Shown: piece by piece, positions 11,145 through 23,900 of the stretch | How positions within the stretch are numbered: the first letter of the stretch is position 1 | Layout of the letters: each line of letters opens with the position of its first letter | Source of the DNA: Isoetes taiwanensis | Taxonomy: Eukaryota; Streptophyta; Lycopodiopsida; Isoetales; Isoetaceae | Assembly: GCA_021234155.1 (NCBI GenBank) | Contig: JAJEKV010000004.1 | Location: forward strand, 3,660,109 to 3,724,108 | DNA: 64,000 nt | Direction of reading: 5' to 3' | Translations under genes and position numbers: made by a program | The notes under the pieces: generated by a model | What the model was told of the DNA's origin: nothing | The model's database searches: none | What the model saw: the letters and a program-made list of their open reading frames with translations, nothing else

Positions 11145-12771
11145 TTCCTATCTATCACCGGTGTCTATTTTACGTTCTCCTCTATTTTGTTCCTTATAAA
11201 TTAGGAGCCCATGACATGTTGCATTGATGGAATTTATTGCATTGATTTTAGATTTGACGCGATTTATGAGGCATTTATGCATGGATCAAAAACAGGATCC
11301 AAGGCGTGCCCTGTTCTTCCTCCGCTAGCAAGTTACTTTTTCAAAGGATGAAACTCTTATGAAGCTCGACCGGGCAACAAGGGTAGATTTGACACGTAGC
11401 TTATTGTGCGCAAGGAGTGACGATCTCGACAAGTTTGGATCCTAGCTTCGTGGGGGTCGATTTAAGAGTTTTTCGCTATAAGCCCGGCTATGGCATTCAA
11501 AACCTTTCGTGCCTCCCACCAGAAAGGTGACACACAGCACCAACACCTCCGGACTGGCATAGCCATGGCCGTGATATCATTGAGCTCATTCTGAGAGCTA
11601 ATGAGATTTAGACCAAGCTCCTCCACTATTTGGATCAAGAAGCACCAAATTAAAATCCCCACGGAACGAAAATACATCCCTAACTCCGATTTCCACCAAA
11701 CGGCGCGGAACAATATAGCTCCCCAAGAGTTGGGCAGTAAGGAGAAGAGTGATTTGGAGCTTCGCCCATTGTCGGGTTTTGGGAAGATGGAAGAAAGGTC
11801 CGGGGTGCTGGAAAAATGAATTAATCGATGTGCCCAAATGGATTGATCACGGCAAAGAGTGGGTTTTTCCGAGGAAAAAGAATTGAGGAAGGATTGAATG
11901 GGAAAAATGGAAGCGCAGAGGAAATTTGTAGGGTGCAAAAGGAAGTAATGTTTGGTTTGACGACGGCCCTCAAGAAAGCGATGGCTAGCTAGCCCTATTT
12001 GGTTCACGATTTATTTTTTTTTAATTCGTGTTTTTGAGGCATTCCCATATGCCCCCCTTTTTTTCCCAATGGTTCTTTTCACATTAGTTATGTGCCCTAA
12101 TTCTTCGCCCCAAGCTAAACCTCCCTCCAAAACCAACATGAAGGTTCAATTTTTTATGCGAGGGTTAATTTACATTGGTGCTTAATTTAGTGTCTCACAG
12201 AATTCCAAGACCATCCCAACCATAGATAGGTAGGTAGGTAATGCATATAAGAGTTGTTGGCTTCTGGTGAGATTCTACAGGAGATCAGGAGCAAGGCATG
12301 ATTCTTCTAGTTGGGTTACGCCTTTGTCTTTGGTTGGTGGTACTTTTCATGTCGGGGCCCCGACTATATTTATCCTTCAAGAGCATAGAATGGTAATCGT
12401 AGCTTTATAAACCATAAAGCATAAACTTGTGTATGCAATCAAAACCCGCTAGATTTAGACAAGTGGCAAACATGCCTTCAATACAAAAAACAAAGTGCAA
12501 ATATTTTTTGGTGAGAATTTCCTCACTAAACTTCTATTGATAAGTTGTAGGGGCTAACTGGTAGAATACATCAATGGATGATTGGCAATACTTTATATCT
12601 CGTGATATGTATATAAATAGATGATTCGGGCATTTGAATCTCTCTCATGATATGTTTGCATGATTTTTAATAATTTAAAATCTATTGCATTGTGTTACTT
12701 CGGTAAGTATCATAGGTTTTAGGATGACTATTAATACACGGTGCCTTTCTATTTTGCTTCAAGTGGCCTTT
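11145..12771. other. Unassigned region containing one 181-codon minus frame
   Basis: The only long open stretch is 11462-12007 on the minus strand (181 codons, starting MNQIGLASHRF). It shows no domain I recognise, and its composition (many Phe, Ser and Trp) suggests a chance frame. The plus strand of the same stretch has shorter frames with basic, charged text such as NELIDVPKWIDHG and could be an eroded coding relic. No splice signals tie either to a gene. The rest is AT-rich DNA without clear structure. Confidence 0.35.
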
Positions 12772-12886
12772 AAAGACTTAAGTTTAGATCTATCCATGGA
12801 GAGGTTATTTATAGGGCTCCTTAAACTACAACCTAAAGACTTAAGTTTAGATCTATCCATGGAGGCCATATTTAGGGCTCCTTAAA
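12772..12886. repeat. Two tandem repeats of about 60 bp
   Basis: AAAGACTTAAGTTTAGATCT, then ATCCATGGAG and GGGCTCCTTAAACT, occurs twice in a row, with the second copy starting near 12834. Confidence 0.88.
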
Positions 12887-14774
12887 CTCGCAGGTTAGAA
12901 TTCCCCATGCTCAAACAAAGTTCAATTTTTGTATGTTGAACATTCTTTTTGATTTAATGCAAAACATCCTCCATAGAGTCGTTATGATCAATATTCTTCT
13001 ATCGATGTGACCGAACACAAGGCAACAAAATGCATGTTCAAATTCCTTCCCATTGTTCTAGCATGTATGGGACGAAAGTTGGGAAGGCGCAGCCATAAGT
13101 TTCTTGTCACAACATATATAATTGAGTTTGTAATTTTCCATTTTTATCGGCGTTTAAATTTTTTAGCGCCGCAATCGTTTTGGATGAAGCGCCACACGAT
13201 AATTTCTTCGGATAATCTCCTCAAGCATTGGCCTTTGGCTATTGGCGATGGCGGATGCACGACCCGACTCAAGTGTTGTGGCATGGCGAGCTATGCTTTG
13301 TTTCGGCGGGTGGTCAAATATTTACTTTCTAGTCTTTCTAAAGCTTCACAAAGATTTCCGAGGGTAGGAGATGCCGGGTGAATGCTTCATTTCGGCTTTT
13401 CTCAAAGTTAGACGGGCAAGCGATGGTAAGGACTGCGAAAAAATGTCAATGCAAGGCCCCAATATGAGAAGCGGGAGGCGGCAACGATCACCTAATCGAT
13501 TTTTCGAGACCGATCTTGGTATTTATTTCTTCTTCTGGGATAGCCATGTTTCTGCCAGATTCAACCCGTTATTCATTTTTTGTTGCGGTGAACTTGGATG
13601 CCTATGTTTTCTCTGAGATGGATCATTATTTTTGGCAGATCAAATGGCGAAATCGAAGATGATGAATAGGCACCACGGTGATAAAGCCATCTCATAATTG
13701 TGAATGGTTTCTTCTCCTCCTTATAACCCAGGTAGAAAGGATATGAATTGGGAAACCACATAAGTTTCCAATCAGCAAAATTGTAGCTCCTCTCAAATGG
13801 CAAATCCAAAGAACCGCGAGTATCTTGTGTTGAAGTCCAGTTGACAATAAGGCATCAAGGTCAAAAAGGGATCAGAATAAGCAATCACTCTTTGGCTTGT
13901 CTGCAACCTCAATATAATCTTCTGGAGGAAACAGCGAAATTATTCCGTCGAGGCCATGGCGGAGAATGCTAATCGGCTACTTAACTTTTTTATTGCATTA
14001 TAAGATTGGCCTCTTGACAGAGAGCACGCTATGGTACAATCAATTCTCCTGTGGACGTAGTGCAAAGGCAAGAAATCGAGGATTTAGAAGAAGGGCAAGC
14101 ATATAGTTCCATTGAGCACCACGATAGTAGTCATATTGGACGTGTTCTCCAAGTATCCAAGCTGATGCTAATAGCTGAGACAAGACCAATGATACACATT
14201 TCTACCAATGAAGAAAAGCAAGTCTTTGTCAAATGAACCATTTAGCTTTAGAAAAAAGTTAGTAAAAGGTGACAATAGTACCTCCCCATCAAACAAAAGA
14301 TGGGAACGCTTTCTAATTCTCTTTTGCTATCATGTCCATGGCTTCTCCTCTCGGTCTTAGGTAGAGCCTACTAAAATACCGCCTATCTAGGAAATAATAA
14401 ATCCATGGTTCACCATTCCTGCATAGAATGCATAACCCAAATAGAACTAAGGATCCCAAAACCAAACATTGTCAAACTAGGCATCTTTGACACTAAGACT
14501 ATCTCGCAGTGATTCGTATAATCACAATTCAAACTAGAAAACAATTGACAAAAGAAACGCCGCTGATAAATTCTTACTGGGCGGAGCGATAAATTTCTTG
14601 TAATGATAATGATACCTGATATTTGGCGGATCTCGAAACTCTAGAGCTGAACAAACAATTTTCTTTAATGAAATAACGCCACAGCCAAAAGCGACAACAT
14701 GAACCGTATTATGATGCTTGAAACATCCGCACAAGAACGAAGAAAAATGAAAGCGCAATTTAGTCATATGTTGC
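12887..14774. other. Unassigned region, possibly eroded coding
   Basis: Several frames of 60 to 125 codons occur (for example 13007-13381 plus and 14051-14236 plus), but none shows a domain I can name and adjoining frames do not join through clear splice sites. The short plus frame 14699-14899 may be the far upstream remnant of the PPR relic that follows. Confidence 0.35.
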
Positions 14775-16900
14775 ATGAATTGGGGCTGGAAAACAATTTC
14801 GCATTTTCCGTTGCCTATTCATTGCTTTTCATGGGGATGCGGTGGACCAAAGTGCCTTCCACAAGGCAAATTAATTCATGCCCATCTGATTATTTCTAAA
14901 ACCTATCACATTCTTTGCAAGCCTTTGATCGATATGTATGCTAGATGTGGAGATACAGATCATGCCTGGCATGTATTTACGAGAATTATTAGTCCGGGTG
15001 TGCTTATATGGACGATGATGATCGGAATATATGCCAAAGATGGCAACTTAAGGAAGCTCTTGGGCTCTTCAACAAATGGACTTAACACCTGATAAGGTCC
15101 TTATCTTAGCGTTTTAAACTCGTGTTCTGGCATATCTGTAGCATGGGGTAAATGGGTTCATGTTAACATCTTACGTGCTAAATGTGAGCTAGATATTTAT
15201 GTCAACAATGCTGTGATAGACATGTATTTTAAATGTAGGGCTTACATCATTGTTGGCATGGTTTGACAGAATGACTGAGGGACTCAGTGACTTGAATTCA
15301 GTTATTTCTGGTATTGCAAAGTTTGGAAATGGAAAGGAAGTCCAAGGCTTTTGGACAATGCATGAAGATGGTATCAGGTTAAGCCAGGTAACCTTACTAT
15401 TGTTATGCTAAAATGTTTGCTTGGAGCATGGTAATACACGCTCAGGATATTGAGAACTGAACAAATTTCAGATTTGTGCAGGGAAATTTTAATGAAATGG
15501 TGCATGGGTTTGAAAGCTCTCTCCCTGGTATTCATTAGTGCCTGCCCATGATATCATTTCATGGGCTAGGTTATTTCGCTTTTGTCCAACATGGAGATGC
15601 ATTTGGGGCCTTAAAAGCTCTTCCATCATATTCAGCAGGAAGGCATAAGGCCAAACAAAGTTGTTTTCTAGCCATTCTTGATGTTTGATGGAGAATCATT
15701 AGGAAAGCTAAAATCATTTCACCTCAGACAATTACAAGTGGCTATGGACAAGATCCATTTATTGTGAGCACATTAATTGGCTTGTATACTAACCATGGGG
15801 AATTGAAGATGCTTACACCCTATTCCATCAAGCATCTGTGAGGGAATATAGTTGTTTGGAATGTGATCATCAGCATATTCCATCATGCTGGCGCGACAGG
15901 GACTCAACTGCTTCTTCATGAAATGCAGAAGGAAGGTGTGAGGCCAGATAGTTTGGCATTTGGTTATGCACTTCTGCATGTGCAAAAGAGGCACATTAGG
16001 ACTTGGAAAACATTCATGCTTATATGATAAATGACAAATGCCATGTAGGAGGTTTTGTGCTTAACACAGTTATGGATATGTACCTGAGATGTGGTAACAT
16101 GGAGGACGCGATGCCATGTATTTGACAGAGTATTGAATCATGATGTTGTCTCTGGAATATCATAATTTCAGGTTTTGAGAAATTTGGATCTGGTATGGAA
16201 GTTCTTAATCTCTTAAAAAAATGAAATTAGAAGGTCAAGTGCCAGATAACGTAACCTATCTAATTGTCCTTTCTGTGAGTTGCCAGTCTTGCTGCACTAG
16301 AACAAGGTAAAACACTTCATACCTGCATTATAAACAGTAAACACCAGCCTGATGTTTATTTGAACAATGCATTGATTGATATGTATTTGAAATGTGAGTA
16401 TCCTTGCATATCAGGTGTTTGATAGGAACTCCTGTAAGATGTTAGTACATGGACTTCCTTGATTGAAGGCCATGGGCAGCTTGGGAATAGCCACAATATC
16501 TGCAGTTCTTTAAATCTTTTTCATCTTGAATGCATGAAGCAAGATGAAGTCATGTTAACCTCTTTTTCTTTCAGCGTGCAACCATTCTGGCCTAGTGGAG
16601 AAGGACACCATTGTTTTTGTTCAATGAGTCACATTATGGTATCACCGTGAAAGCATTTATCATTATGCATGTATTATAGACCTCCTTGGTCATAAAGGAT
16701 ACCAAAGAGAAATAGAGGATATAATTTCTACAAACACCATTTCTGAGCTAATGTTGTTGTATGGATGGCTTTATTGCTGCTTGCAAAAACTATGGTGGTT
16801 GGAAATTGGCAACAATGCCATTGACATTTGTTGACATTAGATAATGCAGCAGCGTTGATAATGTTATCGAATATGTATGCTGCATGGACCATAAAATGAA
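14775..16900 (+). pseudogene. PPR (pentatricopeptide repeat) protein pseudogene
   Basis: Intact members bind organellar RNA for editing, splicing or stability. Fragments in shifting frames carry repeat signatures in order: GKLIHAHLIISKTYHILCKP with LIDMYARCGDTDHAWHVF (14855-14985), GKWVHVNILRAKCELDIYVN with AVIDMYFKC (about 15150-15240), a third set near 16020-16090 (GGFVLNTVMDMYLRCGNMED), and ALIDMYLKCE near 16365-16400. Near 16620-16750 HYGITVKAF and IIDLLGHKGYQREIEDI match the E-type C-terminal extension of PLS-class proteins. The IDMY-x-KCG spacing identifies PLS repeats. Dozens of frameshifts and stops show an old pseudogene without introns. The original start and any DYW domain are not visible. 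Confidence 0.85.
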
Positions 16901-19900
16901 GACCTTGAAGAAGTCTAACATGCCTGTATGATTTTGTTTTGCGCGTTAGCCATATGCATATCCATGTAACAGATGGTGCTAACCTTAGAGGAGGATTCAT
17001 TCGTAGATCTAATGGTCCTAGGCCTGCAAATTTTTTGGAATAGAATTGAGGAAGTAGGGAATATCTGTGGAATAAGAATATCTGCAGAATATCTTGAATA
17101 GATGGTGGAGATTGCAAGATAAGATGGAATATCTACAGAATATTTTAAATGGATGCATGGGGATAATACCAGTGTAGATTGCAAGAGAAGCTGGAATGTA
17201 CAGAATAACTTCCATGGATAATAGCCAAAAGCAAAGATTCCAAGTCCCCACATACTTGCTATCAGTGGGATATTCCTTGAAGAGCAGATTGCATGTCTGT
17301 GGATTTGGCCTCGAACTCCTCCTGTCTATCTGGTGTCCAGATTGTGCAGCAATTCAGCATCTGCACCTCTACAGCCTGCAGGTATTCCTCTCTTGTGTAT
17401 GAATAGCCTGCCGCTTCAGCCACGAGGAAGCTCTATCACCATAGATAGACGTTGCAACAGGCAGATTACTCTATGGATTTCTCCAGGCTTCTCGCCGATG
17501 TCTTTTTTTTTAGTGGAAGCTCCTGACGTCCCAATTCAACTACACTCACCTTTGCTACCAGATCAAATTTTCCCATTCATACGGGAAACCCATACCTTAT
17601 ATTTTTCTCTTTTAACCTGAACCATTGGATTGCAAAACCATTAGATTGGCAAGTTTAAACAATGAATACATCTACATGCATAAATACATGTAGAGCTTCA
17701 ATGTAGATGGGAATCTTCAATCTGATGATGACAGAGGAACCAGATAATCTGGAATGGAATATTAAACATACACCAGATTTAGGTGCAAAATCAGAATATC
17801 ATAAGAAGCAATAAAGAAGCGAAGGAAGAAAAAATCACATGCAGAAAGCCGTCCGTTAGCGGAAGGAAGAACAAAATCATAAGCAAATCTAGGCGAATTG
17901 AAATAAACAAAAGTGCGCTACGCGGAGGGTTGCCCTCCGTGTCAGGATGAAGTGGCTTAAATCATCTTCAAAGTTATGTTTTCACAATCAATCAAAATTG
18001 CTACTTGAGACAATACAATCGCGATACCATGACTTTATGAAGATTGGTCTTTGAAGAAATCTGGTTCATGTCATCACAATAACCCCAAAATTTGCTCTAT
18101 GTGGTTTTTTGTTGCCTTTTTGCAAAAAAAAACAACTAAAATCTATGCATATTATTATTAGAAAAATGCTAGAAATGACATGTAGTTTTGTGAGCGAGGG
18201 CGGTAGAAAGTCTTTAGTGCAATAAGAAAAGAGAAATGGATTCAGATACTTTAAGGAAATCAAAGCGATCCTATTGCATTATTGCCGATCCCTTTGTCGA
18301 TTCATAACTTTTGAGCTCTCAATTCTATAAAAATTCCAACAACTAGAAATGGACGATGTGTTTCAAAATGCTAGTCCTTACTTGAATGTCCTTATATCTT
18401 TGCCGCTTGAAATACAAATTCTTCAATGAGATTCGTTATACCACATTATACAAAATTTAGAATAGAAGGTAAAATCTTCAAAATGAAGGGTAAATTCTTT
18501 TGAATCTGAGTAAATCCGGAATAGTTTCAAAATCCGGCCCTTCCGGTTATTTAAAAACCAGAGCGTAAACTTTGTCTGCTGAGTAGGGTTCAGAAAAGAT
18601 GCCACGCCACCACATAGTAGGGATCAATTAAAGATTTTACGCCACGGCACAATGTATTAGAAACTAAAGGAAAATTTTTTGTGCCCACAATGCTATTAAT
18701 TAAAAAGGATAGCATGAGCAAGTTGAAACTAATGGTTATTCAAATAGTTCGAGAATCGTTACGTTTGGTTCCTCTTTTGCTTATGGCTTTTGGCAAAATT
18801 GGACTATATTTTTAGTATGTTAGCATTTTATCTCTTTCTACACAATAGATGAAGGATATAGGATGTAAACGTTAACAAAAATAGCTTATGCTTTTGGCCA
18901 AGAGTAGAGAATACAATACCCCAAAATTATTAAACATGACGGAAAATGCAATATCGATTCGGGTTCCAACTTTTGCTTCAACTTCCAAACGAAGCCTCAT
19001 TTTGAAATTTAAAGATTCTTGGCCAAAAAATGGTCGAAAATGCAATGATTTTGGGCTTCAACTCACTTTCACCTTCAAAACAACTCAAATTAAAAGGGCT
19101 AATCAGGCGGACAACAATGACATAATGTCAATCGTTTTATTTTTCTCCATGGCGACCTTCACGAGAATGTTGGCGTGACTCTCTCATCTGGTTCATCCTT
19201 AATGAGCTTAATGGCTTCATTGTCGCTAATTTGGTGCCATAAATCATCAATTGCAATCACAAACATTGTCTTCTCACGTTTTTTTTGCCATATATGGGTT
19301 CTCTGAAGAAGGTGTTCCTTGAGGGAGTAGTCCCCAAAGGACCTCGACCGATGTCGTTGTCCACCTATAAATCCCATGTAACGTCAAATTCACCTCGCCA
19401 CCCTTAGATTCCACATTACCACATATCCGGAAATTTATAGGCTTTACAAAATCTCGGAAATTCTATACATTTAAAAAAAAAAAAAAAAAAAAAATAGTTT
19501 TTGGCGATTTACAATAAGTTTAATATGAGATTATTATGATTTGACAGTAATGAGACCTTTAGATTTTTCCTTGTTATCATGAATAATAGAGTTGCTTGTT
19601 TCGATTTCTTACCATTTCGCACTCTTGTGGTTTATCAGGGATCATGTCTACGCTGACTCCTTAGCCTTGCCGGAGGTTAACAAGATCGCTCTAGAATCTC
19701 CCCATTTGCTACTACGGATCTTTTGCATTATTCATAAAATTCGTTGTCTGCATAAGAGCGGACCTCCACCTCATTTGTTGCTCCCTAACTCCATAATCCT
19801 AAAAATCTTGTAAACATCATATAGTAAACCCACTTAGGTTATAAATGCTTATAAATAAAAGAAGATGTTGGTTTATATAGACAACCTTTGGTCGATGGTG

Positions 19901-20289
19901 AGATAGGGTTCTCTAATCACTTGTATATTGCTTTGAAAATTTTGGATGTGCCAATATCGCGATCATAAAAAAAAATCTTGGGGATACAAGGCAACCGGGA
20001 CCTTTATGATCATCAATCATCAGAAATAGTCCTATTTCCTCGCCATCAAACTCGATAAGTGCATGCAACATGAAAATCTTCACGACCATGACCAAGTAAA
20101 TTGTCACCCAGAAAAACTATATTGAAACCTTTGATCCCTTTGACCTCCACCACACTCAAACGGCCGGTCCAAGCTTCCATGTGACCGATCTTTTGTGCCA
20201 TTGCCAGGATTGACGATGTTGTCGCCAAAGATTGCATATCACCCATCGTTATTTGGAAGAATAACATCTTTGATAGTTCACAGGAACAT
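16901..20289. other. Unassigned AT-rich region
   Basis: No frame above about 100 codons has recognisable homology. A patch at 17040-17215 repeats GGAATATCTG/CAGAATATCTT-like words several times. A 22-base A tract lies at 19473-19494. The frames at 18888-19178 and 19159-19377 oppose each other and have no family I recognise. Confidence 0.4.
19473..19494 (+). repeat. Poly(A) tract
   Basis: Twenty-two uninterrupted A residues. They could be the tail of a degenerate retroposon, but no target duplication was found around them. Confidence 0.85.
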
Positions 20290-20520
20290 GAAAAAAAGCT
20301 AACTTAGTTACACCAAAAGAGATGGCTAGTAAACCGAAAAAAGCTAACATAGTTACACCAAATAGATGGCGAACCGAAAAAAGTGGCATAGTTACACCAA
20401 GCGGATGAACAAGAAACTTTATTTGTTCCAATAGGTGATTTACATCACACTATCAAGCCAATTGCATTTGAAACTCCTTGATTTGCTCCAATAGGTAAAT
20501 TAAATCACACTATTAAGTAT
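20290..20520. repeat. Short tandem repeats (about 45 bp x 3, then about 80 bp x 2)
   Basis: GAAAAAAGCTAACATAGTTA followed by CACCAA recurs three times between 20290 and 20412. TTGCTCCAATAGGTAAATTA-like blocks followed by ATCACACTAT then occur twice up to 20520. Confidence 0.82.
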
Positions 20521-20822
20521 CGGAGAGCTCCTTGAACTCTTTACAAACCTCAACATTTAAAGGTAGCTCCCACATATGAAGATAAAAAGATTCTTTTTGC
20601 GAATCCTAATACTACACATTTGGGTCAACTTTTTGGCAAAAGACCGCCTTGACATGGAGGCCAATTGAATATAAAAACATAAAGCGTAGCATAACTATTG
20701 TTCCCCTCACGAATGGAAAGAAAATTGCAAAGGCTATTGTCCGAAGAGCCATATCACAAATAGAAGAACGGAAAAACAGGGTTTACAATGTGCAATTATA
20801 CTATTGCGGTGCCCTTTCAAAA

Positions 20823-20925
20823 AATGAGCTCCATGGTACTGCAGCCGCCACTTGAGCTCCATGGTACATACCACCACTTGAGCTCCATACTAAAACTCTA
20901 AATGAGCTCCATGGTAGAGTTTCCA
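20823..20925. repeat. GAGCTCCATGGTA short repeat cluster
   Basis: TGAGCTCCATGGTA or a close variant appears four times in about 100 bases, with variable spacers. Confidence 0.85.
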
Positions 20926-23900
20926 CAACAATGAGCACTCAAAATCTAACCTATCCTTATATACAAAGCCCAATCTCAACCGTAGAACTTACAAGCCAAA
21001 AAGCCGGGTCCACTTTGTTAACTAAAAGGAAGGGCAAACGATCCAAATGAACCCAAAGATCCCCAAGCTAATGTTTTGGCAAAAACCCAAATGCGAGCTT
21101 AAATCAAATGGACTGAAAAGCAACTAAATCAAGCAAGCAAGCAAAGGCCCAATAGAGCTATCGCATTACCTGATGTGAGGAACATGGATAGTATACCTTT
21201 GAAGAAGCAAACGACCGCACTCCTAATCTCAAGCGGTGCCATCCAGAAGGTCCAAATTCTATTGACATCTATTTGTATAGCCCTTTCCATGCAAAATTCT
21301 AAATCCGTCAAATAAGGCATGTAGAATAAACCTAAGAGATATGGCCCAAATTGGCGAAGGTTTAAACATCGCATCTAACAACACTCATATTCGGATATAA
21401 AATGCAGATTCAAAAGAGGAACAGCACAACCGGTTAGCTGGTTGCACGTGACTTCAAGCACCTCGGGTGACCGCGAAGTTCTGTAAAACAACGGGTTTGG
21501 AGCGCTTTTTGGCATGTTCTAAGCATATTCCAGATATACTTGGAATATGCCAAAACCCATTATCAACAAGGGTTTGCCCCTCTGGGGCAACCCAAAAATT
21601 GAAGCAAGAACCAAACCGTCTCTAAACGCCACCTGAAAACAAATCCGGAAGGAAATTAAATAAAAAGTGAAGCAGAATCAAAACCATCAGTAAAAAAAAA
21701 AAAAAAAAAAAATCCATATAAGAAGATATATTGGCGGGAGTTGAACCCCTATTAACCCAAACCAGCAGTGCACAAACTACTTACGAGAGGTCATCTCCTC
21801 CTCAACAAGTGCATCGGCCACGCCTTCTTCACCTCACGCCCGGATAAGGACAAAGGAATCCTTCTCTTCGTCCAACAAAGCAACGATGTGACGCCCATGC
21901 TTTTTGCTAAAAAAGACCATTAATCCCAAAAAAAAAACCAAAACCAAAACCAACCCTACACCATTAAAAAAACCCCATACACCATTGAAAAACCCCATAT
22001 GATCCTTTTGCGGACCTTATCCGGGAATATCTTGTTGTAAATTGTCGTTTAACACGCCCATATAATCCATTCCGTTTGAATGCTTAATGTCAAAATTTTG
22101 TGGTTCGAAGACCATTGACGCATTTCGTACTCCCTAATTTTCTAAGGACAAGCAAAACTAGCAAAAGCACACCCGAAAGGTTTTGATAAGGTCAAATTTT
22201 TAAGCCTTTAAACTTTTAGTATCATTCATTTAGATCGAGTGGCATTCAACCGTGGTTGTTAGGAAGTGGATTATATTTTTGTTGGTATGAAGAAATATGA
22301 TTTTCTTCTCCCATATATCTATGTATGTATAAGATAACGTAAAGTTGTGAGTGTGATATCAACTTTTGAAGAGAGTCTTGGCATTCTTGCAAGGCACTAA
22401 TAATGAAGGCGTATTCACAATTAAAACTCTTCACATATACAAATTTCACAAGCAGGAACTTTGGACTTCAAACAGCTTGTCTATTAACGCTAACAATGCT
22501 CACTTGGTGCTTTGAAACATTTAGGCATTGTATAATGGCATGTCAGAGCAAGTTAACTTCTAAATACTAGCAGATTCCTTGGGATGCACCTATTGTATAG
22601 GGGATATGCCACTGCGTGCAAGGGGTTGGAAACCCCCTTTGTATAATGTTTGAATTTTACAAAAACCCCTTTCCGACCACATACAAGGCCAAAATTGCCC
22701 TAAAACCCCAAAAGCACCCCCTAGGTACGGTATATGTACAGTTTAAGGGGAAAATAAACCCTTTCGTGTCGTCTCTCACATGGTTTGTACGGCCAAAACT
22801 ATGTGAACCCCCTTGGCGGTGATTGTACATTGACAAGTGCAATGGAGCTTGCAAAATATCCATAATTGAAGTATCTCTAATACTACTATAACACAATAGC
22901 AGAAGAATTAGCTGGCTTTCATCTCCATTCAATCTACCAAATCAGGTATAAAATTTCTCTATTACTCTTCTCTGTTCAGCATTGACTAAGAATCAAAATC
23001 TAGTGTCCTGCCAAGTTTGTCTCTAAGCATCAGGTCCACAAGGACCTGCAACAAAGTTGTAGCAAAGTTCCCTCCAAAGTGTTGCAACCAACGTAATAAT
23101 GATATAGATCTTAACTCTAGATTTCCATTAGCAAGATGAACTAAACTAACATGATTTTATAAATCAAACCATTATGACAGAAGAATACATAGGGCGGATC
23201 CCATTTCATATTCATTTGAGACAAGAAAATACATAGGGTGGAAGCTTTACTTGTCTCTCAGATTTGGCAACGAAGTACTAAAGTTCATATTCAAATTGTA
23301 TTGTTGTCTGGCTTCTTGTATAAGTGTTTTTAATCCTAAAGTTTGAGTTCCTTCCAAACTTCTTCATTTTGCCATGTTTACTAGGATATTCGTGAACTTA
23401 TGACTCTCCTTTATATCAAACAATCTGTATAAACTCAGAATAATCTCCTTTATGCCAAACAATCTATATGCAAACCTATATAAACAACATGACTTCAAGT
23501 AGATCATTAACCCATCACCAATTTAAAAGCGTGATGGAGCACCCGCAAAATGACACATGCTAAGAATGCTATATATAGAATCTTGTAATTTGCGTAAGAT
23601 GAAAGGTCCAAAACGATTTTATTCTATTGATACTTCTTTCTAGAAGTTCCGCTTTAATAATAGCAAATACTAACCTTAATAACAAACCAAGGAAGGACGT
23701 AATGCTATTAACTAAATTGGAAGCATATCAAATCTCAGAGGAATTTATTAACTAACAATGACAGCTTCTATCTTTCATGAATTCCAAAATCCGGAATGAC
23801 TGACGAGACGATTTTCCGAGACTCTTGGAAGGAGAAGCTATGTGACCTGCCAATGCTACATTTTTTTGCGTGGTCTTTTGCTCATGCTTTCTGTTGTTTC

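Noticed and set aside
21733-21752. tRNA T-arm-like word (GGGGTTCAACTCCC on the minus strand)
   Set aside because: No matching acceptor stem or D-arm at the required distance; not a tRNA gene.
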